Below, one piece after another: positions 34,683 through 43,791 of a stretch of DNA of 64,000 nucleotides. The stretch covers positions 1 through 64,000 of the forward strand of contig JAEWRN010000024.1 in the NCBI GenBank assembly GCA_023460035.1. Direction: 5' to 3'. The notes beneath the pieces are model-generated. The model did not search any database, was not told the DNA's origin, and was given only the letters and a program-made list of their open reading frames with translations. Positions within the stretch are counted from its first letter, which is position 1; each line of letters opens with the position of its first letter. Both the position numbers and the translations under genes were made by a program. The DNA is from Bacillota bacterium. Lineage in GTDB: Bacteria > Bacillota > Clostridia > Oscillospirales > Ruminococcaceae.

Positions 34683-36019
34683 CTGTTCCACACTGCGGTG
34701 GAGATGGATTTTTTGGGGCAGCGCAGAGCGATTAGTTCTTCGTTCATGCGCAGGGTCACCGGCAAATCCTCCTCTGTTCTGTTCAGCAAAACCACCGCAA
34801 CAGAGCGGTCGGGATTTTCAAAGGCGACCACCTCGATCGTTTCGGAATAGCAAGTGGTCGCAATTCTTTTTGCGCCGCTTTTGATATATTTGCTAAACTG
34901 CGCAATATAGTAAAAGGAGGTCTTGTGGAGCACTTCCCCGGTTTTGGTATTGCATATTATCGGGGCCTCGCAGTAATTTTGGGCATAATTGGGCCCGCCG
35001 TTTTCGTTTAACACGATATTCCAGTCAAGAAACAAATTCATGCCCGCTTTTAAATTTCCTATCATGTCATGCGCGTACATCTGCGCGTGCTTTAAGGCCT
35101 GGCCTTTTTCAAACCGGCTGTACTCAATACACCCCTCTGAAAACGCCAGCACTTTATTGGGGTACTTTTCGTTCACAAGGCGCACCGCATCAAAATGGTC
35201 ACCGCTGTACCAGTGAAATGCCATGCCGGAGATCATGTTGTCGGTATCGGGCGTGATGCAGATTTCAGCGCGTTCAAACAGGCGCTCCTTATTATGGTCC
35301 CAGATAAAAAGCTGTACCCCTGAAAGCCCGTGTTCCACCAGCGCGGGGTATAAATGGTTTTGCAAAAACGCTTTTTCTTCTTCTGCCGTGTAAAGGCAGC
35401 TGTCCCACAGTTGCACGGCATTGGGCTCGTTTTGCACCGACAGCCGTGTGACCTTCATTCCCCTTTTTTGGTATTCCTGCACGTATTTACAGATGTACTT
35501 TGCCCACAGGGGGGCATACTTTGAAAGAAGCTTCCCGCCGCCGTTGCGGCTGCCGTTTGTTTTCATAAAAGCCGGCGGCGACCAGGGGGACAGCATGACC
35601 GGCAGGGGCGCACCAAACGCACTCTCGGCCATTTTGATATACGGGATGATGTTTTCCTCGTCATGACGCAGAGAAAACGTGGAGAGGGTTTCGTCTTTTT
35701 CCTCTATCGCGCAGTAGTTGCCACTTGCAAAATCACAGCTGTCAAGGTGGGTGCGCACCAAAGAATACCCGATACCCGACGGCCCGTAATAATCGCTTAT
35801 CACCTGCCGCGCAAGCTGTGGCGGCATGGCCTTGAGCACCAACCCCACCGCCTCTGTGATTGCCCCGCCAAACCCAAGGATGCTCTGGTATTGTACCTGC
35901 GGGTACAGGTTGACGAGATGAAGCTCCTGCTCATCATGATCCGAAACGCTGGCAAGATCAGTTTTGACCGTGACAGGCAACCCGTTCTTTTCTATTGTCG
36001 TAACAAGATATCCTGTCAT
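34679..36019 (-). CDS. GH30 glycoside hydrolase A (glucosylceramidase family)
   Basis: A 446-residue GH30 enzyme without signal peptide, so it works in the cytoplasm. Acid/base Glu198 lies in SVQNEPNA and the nucleophile Glu295 in LAFSEG; LSPWSPPAFMK near 143 and FGGAITEA near 50 are family motifs. The C-terminal beta-sandwich (about 360-446) is present. GH30 includes beta-glucosidases, beta-xylosidases and endo-beta-1,6-glucanases; the subfamily cannot be fixed by eye. ATG 36019 has AAGGTGG upstream. It lies 16 bases after a second GH30 gene, last in an ABC-importer operon. Confidence 0.88.
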   Translation of the reverse strand: MTGYLVTTIEKNGLPVTVKTDLASVSDHDEQELHLVNLYPQVQYQSILGFGGAITEAVGLVLKAMPPQLARQVISDYYGPSGIGYSLVRTHLDSCDFASGNYCAIEEKDETLSTFSLRHDEENIIPYIKMAESAFGAPLPVMLSPWSPPAFMKTNGSRNGGGKLLSKYAPLWAKYICKYVQEYQKRGMKVTRLSVQNEPNAVQLWDSCLYTAEEEKAFLQNHLYPALVEHGLSGVQLFIWDHNKERLFERAEICITPDTDNMISGMAFHWYSGDHFDAVRLVNEKYPNKVLAFSEGCIEYSRFEKGQALKHAQMYAHDMIGNLKAGMNLFLDWNIVLNENGGPNYAQNYCEAPIICNTKTGEVLHKTSFYYIAQFSKYIKSGAKRIATTCYSETIEVVAFENPDRSVAVVLLNRTEEDLPVTLRMNEELIALRCPKKSISTAVWNR

Positions 36020-36035
36020 GTAATAGCCACCTTTA

Positions 36036-37385
36036 TTATTTTTGAAAAACCATACTGTGAAACGACTCCCCAGGCAGTACAAAAGAGAAGCGCTGCCCGT
36101 CCAGTTCCACCGTCACGGTTTTTTCTGTTTCAAATGGGTTAAACAGCTCCAGCACCGTAGACCCGTCCGGGTTTCTGAAAATCAGGCTGTCTGCCGCAAA
36201 CCGGCCGGCTGCCCCCAGCCGTACTGCATTTTGCCGAATGGGGTTTGAAAAGTGTTTCATCACATAAAAATCCGGGTTATACACCACAGCCCTTGCCACC
36301 GGGTCCACTGTGACCATTGCATTTTGGGGGTCCCCCCAGGTGCTGCGGCCCTCCGGCTTCAGGATCATATTCCAATACAGATAACTTTCGGCCCCATTGC
36401 CGATGTAATGCTTCAGCATTGTCCACACGTACTTTGCATACTCCCAGGTATTGTCCCCAAACCCGCATTCATTTTCTGATTGCATTAGGCGAATTTCGGG
36501 CCACCAGCTCTCAAACGTGCGCTGTATTGCAATTTTTCCGCCCCACTGGTAGCTGACACCGGAGATATAGCGGCGCGCCGCGTCATCCTGTAAGGCGACG
36601 TTGGCAAAGTAGTCGTAATCCTCTGTCGCCCACTTGTCAAAAATCAACCGGCGGTAGTCGCAGCCGGGCGCATTGATGGTGCCAAGCCAAATCTCGGTAT
36701 CAAGGCCCGCCCGCTCAAACACCGGGCCCAAATAATCCCGGATAAAATCTCTCAGTTCAGCGCCCGTCCACATGCAGGAGGGAAATTTCTGGTTTGCCAC
36801 CGGTTCGTTTTGCACATGCACCTGATTGATGCGAATGCCCCGCTGCGCATAGCTTTTGACATACTTTACAAAGTAATTCGCATACGCGGTGAGGTTGCGC
36901 TCGTCCCAGACCAGCTTGCCCCAGTTGTATACCGGCGGGTCTTTCATCCATGCGGGCGGGCTCCACGGGGAGGCAAACAGGCCAAGCTGTGGCGCATACT
37001 GCTGCGCGCGCTTCACATAAGGGATCAAACCCTGTTCATCCCGCGCAACCGAAAAATGCCGCAGCTCATAATCGCCCGCCGTCTCATCCAGGCTGTACCA
37101 GTCTTTCGCATAGTCATTCGCGCCAATGGGCAGGCGGCAGAAGTTAAAATTGCAACCCTCGGCCGACGGCTGAAACAGTTGCTGTAAAAGGGCTTCCTGC
37201 TGCTCTTTGCCTAAGCACAGCAGCGCCTGATAGCCCAGCTCGTTAAAACACGCGCCAAAGCCGTGCATCCGCTGGTATTCGCGGCCGTCCAGCCAAAGGT
37301 CGGGGGGGCGGTCTGTCAGCTCCCACTTATCCCCCACCTGCCAACCGGCTTTTTCGGTCGAATAGCGCCATTCCACTTTTTTCAT
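36036..37385 (-). CDS. GH30 glycoside hydrolase B
   Basis: A 449-residue GH30 enzyme, divergent from its neighbour (A) and also without a signal peptide. Acid/base Glu194 is in HVQNEPVA and the nucleophile is Glu304 in MQSENECGFG; FASPWSPPAWMK lies near 137. The N-terminal GFGACFNELGYQALL replaces the usual GFGGAxTDA. Two different GH30s beside one importer suggest stepwise hydrolysis of an imported beta-linked oligosaccharide with more than one linkage. SD GGTGGG precedes ATG 37385. Confidence 0.87.
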   Translation of the reverse strand: MKKVEWRYSTEKAGWQVGDKWELTDRPPDLWLDGREYQRMHGFGACFNELGYQALLCLGKEQQEALLQQLFQPSAEGCNFNFCRLPIGANDYAKDWYSLDETAGDYELRHFSVARDEQGLIPYVKRAQQYAPQLGLFASPWSPPAWMKDPPVYNWGKLVWDERNLTAYANYFVKYVKSYAQRGIRINQVHVQNEPVANQKFPSCMWTGAELRDFIRDYLGPVFERAGLDTEIWLGTINAPGCDYRRLIFDKWATEDYDYFANVALQDDAARRYISGVSYQWGGKIAIQRTFESWWPEIRLMQSENECGFGDNTWEYAKYVWTMLKHYIGNGAESYLYWNMILKPEGRSTWGDPQNAMVTVDPVARAVVYNPDFYVMKHFSNPIRQNAVRLGAAGRFAADSLIFRNPDGSTVLELFNPFETEKTVTVELDGQRFSFVLPGESFHSMVFQK

Positions 37386-37397
37386 ATTCCACCCACC

Positions 37398-38228
37398 TTA
37401 TTTTTCTGCGCCCGCGGTCAGGCCGTTGATGATGTACCTTGAAAAGATGCTGTAAACAACAATGATGGGCACGACCGAAATGGCAATGGCCAGATACATG
37501 GCCCCGTAATTGCTCAAATACAGCCCCTTGATGGCCGCAATCATCACCGGCAGCGTGTACATTTTGCTGTCGCTCATAATAATCAGCGGCCCCATATAGT
37601 TGTTCCAGCTCGCCACAAAATTAAAAATACACATCGTCGCGACACCGGGCATCACGCAGGGCAGCACAATGCGGTTGAACGTGCCAATTTCCGAGCAGCC
37701 CTCCAGCCGCGCCGCCTCCAGCATCGAATTGGGAATGCTTTGGGCGATGATGCCCCGCAAAAAAAAGACGGCCGTGGCGTTTGCGATGCCGGGCAGGATA
37801 AACGGCAGGTAAGAGTTGAGCAGATGAAGCTTTAAATTGAGCTGATAAAACCCGATAATGCCCACCTGCGCGGGGATCATCATGGAGAACAGCACCAGCG
37901 CAAACAATATTTTTTTGCCGCGAAACCGGTATTTTGCAAAACCAAACGCGGTCAGCGCACCAAAGTAGCCGGTCAGCGCCGTATAGGGCACCGCGATCAG
38001 CAGGCTGTTGGCAAACCCGCGCCAGATATTGACGTGCGACTGCATGGTGGCATAGTTGTCCGCAACGCTTTTGCCGGGCAGCAGGTTCAGCCGTGTGACG
38101 ATGTCAAAGCTGGAATGGGTGGCGTTGACAATGACGAGATAAAACGGCACGATTGACAGCGCCAGCAGAAAAACCAAAAAGAGATAAATTAGCGCTTTGC
38201 CCGCGTACTGTTTGCTTTTAGTCATCAT
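37398..38228 (-). CDS. Carbohydrate ABC transporter permease (MalG type)
   Basis: A 276-residue six-helix permease with EAA loop LEAARLEGCSEIGTF near residue 185. ATG 38228 (or 38225) is preferred; it overlaps the upstream permease by 11 bases. The gene pairs with that permease to form the sugar channel. No ATPase is encoded nearby. It lies 12 bases before GH30 B. Confidence 0.9.
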   Translation of the reverse strand: MMTKSKQYAGKALIYLFLVFLLALSIVPFYLVIVNATHSSFDIVTRLNLLPGKSVADNYATMQSHVNIWRGFANSLLIAVPYTALTGYFGALTAFGFAKYRFRGKKILFALVLFSMMIPAQVGIIGFYQLNLKLHLLNSYLPFILPGIANATAVFFLRGIIAQSIPNSMLEAARLEGCSEIGTFNRIVLPCVMPGVATMCIFNFVASWNNYMGPLIIMSDSKMYTLPVMIAAIKGLYLSNYGAMYLAIAISVVPIIVVYSIFSRYIINGLTAGAEK

Positions 38229-39132
38229 ACGCACCCCCTTTGCGCTGCATCGCCGTAAAGGCAAGCGCACTTAACAGGGCAATGATTAACAGCAGCCCCA
38301 CCGAAATAACGGCGGCGTAGCCGTAATTATGGCTTTTAAAGCCCTGATTATAAAGGTACATCGCGGTGGTCAGGGTCGCTTTGCCAGGGTCACCCGCGGT
38401 GTTGGTCAGCGTTGCCGGCACGTCAAAAAGCTGCATGCCGCCAATAATCGAGGTGATCGTCATGTAAATCAGCGTTGGCCGGATCAGCGGCAGCGTAATG
38501 CGGCAATAAGTCTGCCACTTGGTGGCGCCATCCACCAGCGCCGCGTCGTAAACAGAGGTATCGACTGCCGTAATGCCCGCCATGATGATGACCGTGGTAT
38601 AGCCGAACCACATCCACCACTGGATATAGGACACAAGACCCGAGGTGAATGCCCCGCTGTTAAAAAACGAGAACGGTGCCCCGGGGATCTTGAGCGCAAC
38701 GAGAATATGGTTTACAAGCGACTTGTCGCCGTTGAAAAACAAATTAAAAAGCAGCCCGACCGAGGCGGCCGTAATGAGGTTCGGCAAATAATAGGCCGCC
38801 CTGAAAAACTTCATGCCGCGGATTTTGTTGAAGGTAAAAATTGCAGACAGCAATAGGGCGGACAACATTTGCGGGATGAAGTTGACGACCCAGATGCGGA
38901 AGGTATTGAACACCGATAAATAAAAGGTTTTGTCCGTTGCCAAACGGGCAAAATTTTGCAGGCCTACCGCAGACGCCGGGGCCAAACCGTCCCATTTATA
39001 AAAGCTGAGAAACAGGGTGTAAAGAATGGGATAAAGCCCAAAAATGAGAAAAACAACAAAAAACGGCAGAACGAACAAATAGCCCCAGGCCCCGCGGTCC
39101 ATACGCCTTTTTCTGTGGTGTGCTGTCTCCAT
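38218..39132 (-). CDS. Carbohydrate ABC transporter permease (MalF type)
   Basis: A 304-residue permease with an N-terminal basic tail (HHRKRRMDRG), six helices and EAA loop YDAALVDGATKWQTY near 205. GGAAGGGAAG precedes ATG 39132. It shares its 3' end with the second permease start. Together with the binding protein at 39200 it imports the GH30 substrate. Confidence 0.9.
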   Translation of the reverse strand: METAHHRKRRMDRGAWGYLFVLPFFVVFLIFGLYPILYTLFLSFYKWDGLAPASAVGLQNFARLATDKTFYLSVFNTFRIWVVNFIPQMLSALLLSAIFTFNKIRGMKFFRAAYYLPNLITAASVGLLFNLFFNGDKSLVNHILVALKIPGAPFSFFNSGAFTSGLVSYIQWWMWFGYTTVIIMAGITAVDTSVYDAALVDGATKWQTYCRITLPLIRPTLIYMTITSIIGGMQLFDVPATLTNTAGDPGKATLTTAMYLYNQGFKSHNYGYAAVISVGLLLIIALLSALAFTAMQRKGGAYDD

Positions 39133-39199
39133 GGTGATCTTCCCTTCCTAAAAAAATGGCCGGCAAACCCTGCGGCCTGCCGGCCCTATTGCGTGCGGC

Positions 39200-40504
39200 T
39201 TATTCTACTGTGAGATCCGGGTAGGCGGTAGCCACATCCTCTTTAAATGTCTTGATGGCTTCGTCCTTGCTGACCTGGCCGGCAGCATAGGCCTTGGTCG
39301 CCGACAGGAACGCCGTGTTGATTTGTCCATCATAGGTCGTCATCAGGTCGCTTGGGATTTTCGTCATCTGCTCGTTATAGAACGCAAACGGGTTTTGCCC
39401 GCCAAGTACTTCTTCGCCCGCGCCCTCTGCCAGCGCTTTGTCCGCAGATTTCAGCGAAACATACTCGCCATATTCTTTGGCATAGGCCTGCTGGGCCTCA
39501 CTGTCGCAGCAGCAGTATTTCATAAATGCCCACGCCAGTTGCTTATTGGGGCTGTCTTTGTAAATGCCCAGCCAGGTACCGCCCTTGACATAGGGCACCG
39601 GGCCCTGGCACATCGCCCACTGGCCTTTTGTGGTGTCGGCAGCCGGCTTGACAACAAACTGGTAGCCCCACGACGGCAGTACATAGCAGAAGGTATCCTT
39701 GCTCTCCACCGCGGCGCTCCACTCCGGTGCCCAGGGGTCCACGTTCAAATCATAGCCGTTCTCTGCAATTGTTTTTGCCATATCCATAAAGGAGAGCATC
39801 GAATCGTCGATGACCAGCTTGTTGTCAACGACCCACGGCTGCTTGCGGTTGGAAAATTGCATGTTCATGATATCCTGCCAGCTTGCAAACATTTTGATGC
39901 CTTTTTCTTTTAGTTTTGCGGCCACATCCAGCATCGCGTCGTTGCTGGACAGCATGGCGCCGACCTCATTGGGGTCATCGGTGCCCAGCACCTCTTTGGC
40001 CATGTCGCGGCGATACATAATCGAGCCCGGGGAGGCCTGCCAGCTAAGTGCCCGCACCGCACCGGAGGTATCGGTGCCAACGCTGGTGACATAATCCCAA
40101 ATATCGCCGGTATACTGTTCAACATCATAGGGGTCTGTGCGCAGATCATCCCAATAACCAGATTCGACGAGGTATTTCACATAGTCGGATTCGCCGGTAA
40201 AAATATCCGGCACGCCCTGGCCACTTGAAAGCACCGGCGTCAGCTTGGCGATAAAATCCGCATTGGGTACCACGGTGATATTGACTTTGACGTTCGGGTA
40301 AACCTTGTTGAACCCTTCGACAAACCGCCCAAGTTCCTCACCGGACGACCAGATTTCAATCGTCCCGGATAACTCCTCCGGCGTGGCGGATGACGAGCTT
40401 GCGGCGGTGGAAGCCACGGTGCTCGTACCGGACGAGGAAGAGCCGCACGCGGCGAGAGAAAAGGCCATTGCCGTTGCCAGCAAGAGAGCTAAAAACTTTT
40501 TCAT
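39200..40504 (-). CDS. Extracellular sugar-binding lipoprotein of the GH30 operon
   Basis: A 434-residue binding protein. The signal peptide MKKFLALLLATAMAFSLAAC ends in a lipobox with Cys20, followed by a Ser/Thr/Ala-rich linker to about residue 45 and the family 1 solute-binding fold. ATG 40504 follows AGGAGG; the longer frame upstream is unsupported. It binds the oligosaccharide handled by the two permeases and two GH30 enzymes downstream. Confidence 0.9.
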   Translation of the reverse strand: MKKFLALLLATAMAFSLAACGSSSSGTSTVASTAASSSSATPEELSGTIEIWSSGEELGRFVEGFNKVYPNVKVNITVVPNADFIAKLTPVLSSGQGVPDIFTGESDYVKYLVESGYWDDLRTDPYDVEQYTGDIWDYVTSVGTDTSGAVRALSWQASPGSIMYRRDMAKEVLGTDDPNEVGAMLSSNDAMLDVAAKLKEKGIKMFASWQDIMNMQFSNRKQPWVVDNKLVIDDSMLSFMDMAKTIAENGYDLNVDPWAPEWSAAVESKDTFCYVLPSWGYQFVVKPAADTTKGQWAMCQGPVPYVKGGTWLGIYKDSPNKQLAWAFMKYCCCDSEAQQAYAKEYGEYVSLKSADKALAEGAGEEVLGGQNPFAFYNEQMTKIPSDLMTTYDGQINTAFLSATKAYAAGQVSKDEAIKTFKEDVATAYPDLTVE

Positions 40505-40553
40505 CCTATTTCCTCCTGTTTTTATCAGCTTGTTTTTGATCATCGATTTCATT

Positions 40554-41531
40554 TTAGTTGCACTGCGCCACCGATTCGCCCTCAAACAAAATCGGGGCGA
40601 CGAGGCGGCTCATCTTTTGGCCGCTGCCTCCTTCAAGGCGGCAAATCAGTGTTTCGGCCAACATGCGTCCAATTTGGTAAACCGGCTGTTGCACACTGGT
40701 CACCCGCGGGGTGACCAGCAGTTGATGCCCCAGCCCGTCAAACCCCACCAGCGAAATATCGCCCGGGATTTTAAACCCGGCCTCTGCAATGGCAGCCGCC
40801 GCGCCGATTGCCATGGTATCCGTCGCGCAGAAGATGGCGGTAAACCCGCCCTGTGCAAGCAGCTGCCGCGCTGCTTCGCCGCCGCCCGCCACACTGTTTT
40901 TGCCGTACACCACCAGCGCGTCATCTGCATTCAGCCCATGGGCTTTTAAGGCATTGCGGTACCCCGCCAAGCGGTCGATGGTGTAATCTTTGTTTTCCGA
41001 TACATTGATCATCGCGATGCGGCGGTGCCCCTGCGCGATCAAATGCTCCGCGGCCATGGCCCCCCCGGCGATATTGTCCACATCGATACAGTCCACATCG
41101 GGCAGGTCGGTGTGCCCAAACAGGGCAACCGGGCGGTTGCGCTCGGCGGCATATCGCTCAAAATCGCGAATCTCGTCTTTCAAAAGCCCCGTCACGATAT
41201 AGCCGTCACACAGGTGTTCGCGCTTGCGGTTGCGCAGGATGAGAAAAGAGTACATATGCGCGCTGAGCTCCTCGCTGATGCCCGCAAGCAGATGCATGAC
41301 AAACGGGTTGCTTAAATCAATGTTTTCCGGCACAAATACATCAATCACACTGCTGCGGCGGGTAACGAGGTTTTTTGCGGCAACATTGGGGATATAATGC
41401 AGCTCCGCCATCGCTTTTTTGACCCGGTCCAGCGTCTCATCCCGAACAAGGCTCGGCGTATTGATGACCCGGGAAACGGTGACGGGAGACACCCCCGCTG
41501 TTTTGGCCACATCGTTCAATGTCGACATCAT
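40554..41531 (-). CDS. LacI family regulator of the GH30 operon
   Basis: A 325-residue regulator with a typical LacI headpiece (STLNDVAKTAGVSPVTVSRV near residues 3-22) and a sugar-sensing domain (SLVGFDGLGHQLLVTPRVTS near 230). Two palindromic operators lie upstream of its start, so it probably represses itself and the genes after it. ATG 41531 or 41528 fits the SD GAGGTGA; GTG 41537 is less likely. First gene of the unit ending with the GH30 genes. Confidence 0.9.
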   Translation of the reverse strand: MMSTLNDVAKTAGVSPVTVSRVINTPSLVRDETLDRVKKAMAELHYIPNVAAKNLVTRRSSVIDVFVPENIDLSNPFVMHLLAGISEELSAHMYSFLILRNRKREHLCDGYIVTGLLKDEIRDFERYAAERNRPVALFGHTDLPDVDCIDVDNIAGGAMAAEHLIAQGHRRIAMINVSENKDYTIDRLAGYRNALKAHGLNADDALVVYGKNSVAGGGEAARQLLAQGGFTAIFCATDTMAIGAAAAIAEAGFKIPGDISLVGFDGLGHQLLVTPRVTSVQQPVYQIGRMLAETLICRLEGGSGQKMSRLVAPILFEGESVAQCN

Positions 41532-41546
41532 CTTCACCTCAGCTCA

Positions 41547-41566
41547 AAATGAAAGCGCTTTCATTT
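41547..41566. promoter_or_regulatory. LacI/cre operator O1 (20-bp perfect palindrome)
   Basis: AAATGAAAGCGCTTTCATTT reads the same on both strands. It contains TGAAAGCGCTTTCA, which matches the CcpA cre consensus, and lies in the leader between the promoter and the LacI start. Confidence 0.85.
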
Positions 41567-41635
41567 CAAGGGATAAAAAATTCCTATTCGTCAGGCCCTA
41601 ACCTGGCCTTTCGGTTTCAAACGGTGAAGACGGGC

Positions 41636-41659
41636 AGAAATGAAAGCGCTTTCATTTCT
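41636..41659. promoter_or_regulatory. LacI/cre operator O2 (24-bp perfect palindrome)
   Basis: The same core as O1, extended to 24 bp (AGAAATGAAAGC and its complement). It spans +3 to +26 of the minus-strand promoter. The two centres are 91 bp apart, about nine helical turns, so looping by a tetramer is possible. Confidence 0.85.
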
Positions 41660-41667
41660 GTGCCTTC

Positions 41668-41696
41668 ACAATAGCACGCACTTTGCAAAAACTCAA
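41668..41696 (-). promoter_or_regulatory. Promoter of the LacI-GH30 operon
   Basis: On the minus strand TTGAGT (41696-41691) and TATTGT (41673-41668) are 17 bp apart, ending just before operator O2. Confidence 0.7.
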
Positions 41697-41776
41697 TAGC
41701 CCCGGGCAAAATTCATCACTTTTCTTATGAAAGGCAAATCATTTTTGCCCAGTTTCACAACCAATTTTGCGCTTTT

Positions 41777-42817
41777 GTGCGGGTTTGCAAACCATGTTAC
41801 CGCAAAACGCCTGTTTGCGGGGTGCCTGCCGCGGGCGTGCGCTGCGCGTTTACCTCGCTGCAAATCCCGGAGGAAGTGGGCGGCGAGAGAAAGGCGGCTG
41901 CGCTGGGGTTGCTGAGGGCCTGTAAACAGCACGGCATCCCGCTGATTGTGGACGTGGGGGCAGACACCGCCGCGGGCCTTGGCTGTAACTCGCTGTACGA
42001 GTTGCAGCGCTGGGGCATCACCGCACTGCGGCTGGACGACGGGTTTTGCGCGCAGCAGGTCGCCGCGTTTTCGCGCGAATTTCAAATTGTGTTTAATGCG
42101 TCCACCGTCACACCGCAGGAGATTGAGGGGTGGCAGCGCGCCGGGGCCGACCTGACCCGCTTTACCGCCTGCCACAACTTTTACCCAAAGCCGTGGACGG
42201 GGCTTTCGCTCGGCGAAGTGGGCCGCATCAACCGGCAGCTGAAAAGCCACGGGTTTCGCACGATGGCGTTTGTGGCCGGTGACCACGCGCTGCGCGGCCC
42301 GCTGCGGCAGGGTCTGCCCACGGTAGAAGCGCACCGCAGCGGCAAAAACGTTGTTTTAAACGCGCTGCAACTGTGGGCGCAGGCCGATTGTGACACCGTA
42401 CTGGTGGGGGATATTGACCTGCAAAAGGCCACCTGGCAGGCTTGGGCAGACCTTGGCGCCGGGTTTGTGCGGCTGCCGGCAGTGCTGGCACCGGGGTATG
42501 CGTACCTTGCGGGGCCGGTGCACCACGACCGGCCGGATTCAAGCGAGTATGTGTTTCGCTCGGTAGAGTCGCGCCGGCTTGCACCGCCAAACCCCGCCGT
42601 GCTTTGCCCGCAATGCGCCGCCGCGCGGCAGCCGGGGGATATTTTAGTGGCTAACAGCGACTATTTGCGCTATGCGGGCGAAGTTGAAATTGCCCGCCGC
42701 CCGCTGCCGGCCGATGCCCGTGTGAACCTTGCGGGCCATTTGTGTGCCGAGGCGCTGCCCTACCTGCCGTACCTGCGGCGTGGGTTTGGTGTGCAGCTGG
42801 TACCACAAAATACTTGA
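41777..42817 (+). CDS. mupG: MupG-like 6-phospho-N-acetylmuramidase (DUF871), abnormal 5' end
   Basis: From about residue 20 the 346-residue frame matches the DUF871/MupG TIM barrel: CAFTSLQIPEE, RLDDGF, IVFNASTVT, CHNFYPKPWTGLS, RGPLRQGLPTVEAHR and the C-terminal cyclophilin-like domain (VFRSVESRR). MupG cleaves MurNAc 6-phosphate disaccharides in cell-wall recycling. The first 19 residues (Cys-rich) do not resemble the expected first beta strand, the start would be GTG 41777 with no SD, and no in-frame ATG exists nearby. This looks like a 5' deletion or rearrangement, so expression is doubtful. Confidence 0.65.
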   Translation: MRVCKPCYRKTPVCGVPAAGVRCAFTSLQIPEEVGGERKAAALGLLRACKQHGIPLIVDVGADTAAGLGCNSLYELQRWGITALRLDDGFCAQQVAAFSREFQIVFNASTVTPQEIEGWQRAGADLTRFTACHNFYPKPWTGLSLGEVGRINRQLKSHGFRTMAFVAGDHALRGPLRQGLPTVEAHRSGKNVVLNALQLWAQADCDTVLVGDIDLQKATWQAWADLGAGFVRLPAVLAPGYAYLAGPVHHDRPDSSEYVFRSVESRRLAPPNPAVLCPQCAAARQPGDILVANSDYLRYAGEVEIARRPLPADARVNLAGHLCAEALPYLPYLRRGFGVQLVPQNT

Positions 42818-42856
42818 TTGCGACTTTTTTAAAACTTAAACGCGCTATGGCGCGCC

Positions 42857-42903
42857 AGCAAGGGCCCCGTGCAAAAATTGCACGGGGCCCTTGCTCTTTT
42901 TTT
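42857..42903. terminator. Bidirectional terminator
   Basis: A 17-bp stem, AGCAAGGGCCCCGTGCA (42857-42873) with its complement (42879-42895), is followed by CTTTTTTT on the plus side. It lies between the MupG-like gene and the convergent HAD-like gene. Confidence 0.9.
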
Positions 42904-43315
42904 ATAAAAGCACCCCGTCAATGCCGCCAAATTCCGGCACAACGATGGAGCGAATCCTCTCTCGCTCGTTTTGTGGCAGCTTTGTCACGCACATTTCGGC
43001 CGCGCCGCCAATGCTGCTGCAATCGTCCTCTACCAAAATATCCGGGTGCACCCGCAGCACCACATCGGCATACTGCTCCCCACGGCGGCGGTGCTCTAAC
43101 ACCGCATACTGCACCCCGTACTGCCGCAGCGCACGGCGCACAAGGCCAGTGCGCCAACGGCGGTAGGTGCACAGCACCACCGTGTACTGCCCGTGCCAGC
43201 GGTTGATTTTTTGCACGGCCCCGCCAATAGGTGTGTATGCGTGGCGGGCACTGCACAGCGCCAGAGGCTTTGTGTTAAAGGCTGTTCCCTCTAAAAACAC
43301 CATCAGTGTTTGCAT
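42902..43315 (-). CDS. HAD-like hypothetical protein
   Basis: A 137-residue protein that looks like a small HAD-fold domain. The N-terminal VFLEGTAFN takes the place of motif I (DxDGT), with Glu instead of the nucleophilic Asp. VVLCTYRRW could be motif II, and PDILVEDDCSSIGG near the end fits the acidic motif IV. The C-terminal IVVEFGGIDG-like ending (SIVVPEFGGIDG) is conserved in proteins I recall from other Firmicutes without known function. Start ATG 43315; a TTG three bases upstream is an alternative. Confidence 0.6.
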   Translation of the reverse strand: MQTLMVFLEGTAFNTKPLALCSARHAYTPIGGAVQKINRWHGQYTVVLCTYRRWRTGLVRRALRQYGVQYAVLEHRRRGEQYADVVLRVHPDILVEDDCSSIGGAAEMCVTKLPQNERERIRSIVVPEFGGIDGVLL

Positions 43316-43339
43316 CAAAGCCCCCCTTTTCTGCCCGTG

Positions 43340-43768
43340 CTACAGCGGCAATGTAAATTTATAGTGGGTGTTTTGCATGCCATGTTTCTCATAAAAACGG
43401 TGGCTGTACAGCCTGCTTTGGCGGCAGCTGACTTCAAGCTGCAAACACCCTTTTGCGGCGGCCGCCTTTTTGGCGGCGTCAAATAATGCGCTGCCCACGC
43501 CGTTGCCACGCTCGCCCGGCAGCACAAACAGCTCTTGTACCTCTGCCACCTTGCCCCCGTGGTGCAACAGGTTTTGCGTATACACGCTGACAAACCCCAC
43601 CGCCTGCTGGCCCCTATGGGCCACAAACGAAAACACCGCTGCCGCGCGCAGGTTGGCCCGGTAAATGCGGTCAAACGCCCGCCGGTCCACCGGTTCTCCC
43701 TCCAGCGCGGTAATAAAATGGTATACCTCGTCGGCATCCTGTGCGGTTGCTGGTGTAATACTCAGCAA
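43340..43768 (-). CDS. GNAT family N-acetyltransferase
   Basis: A 142-residue acetyltransferase starting at TTG 43768 behind AAGGGGGAGAG (no ATG gives the expected N-terminus MLSITPATAQDADEVYHF). The acetyl-CoA loop is VLPGERGNGVGSALFDAA near residue 82 and the end SHRFYEKHGMQ is the usual C-terminal motif. The acceptor is unknown. It follows another GNAT gene after 23 bases on the minus strand. Confidence 0.82.
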   Translation of the reverse strand: MLSITPATAQDADEVYHFITALEGEPVDRRAFDRIYRANLRAAAVFSFVAHRGQQAVGFVSVYTQNLLHHGGKVAEVQELFVLPGERGNGVGSALFDAAKKAAAAKGCLQLEVSCRQSRLYSHRFYEKHGMQNTHYKFTLPL

Positions 43769-43791
43769 ACTCTCTCCCCCTTTCTTGGTTT

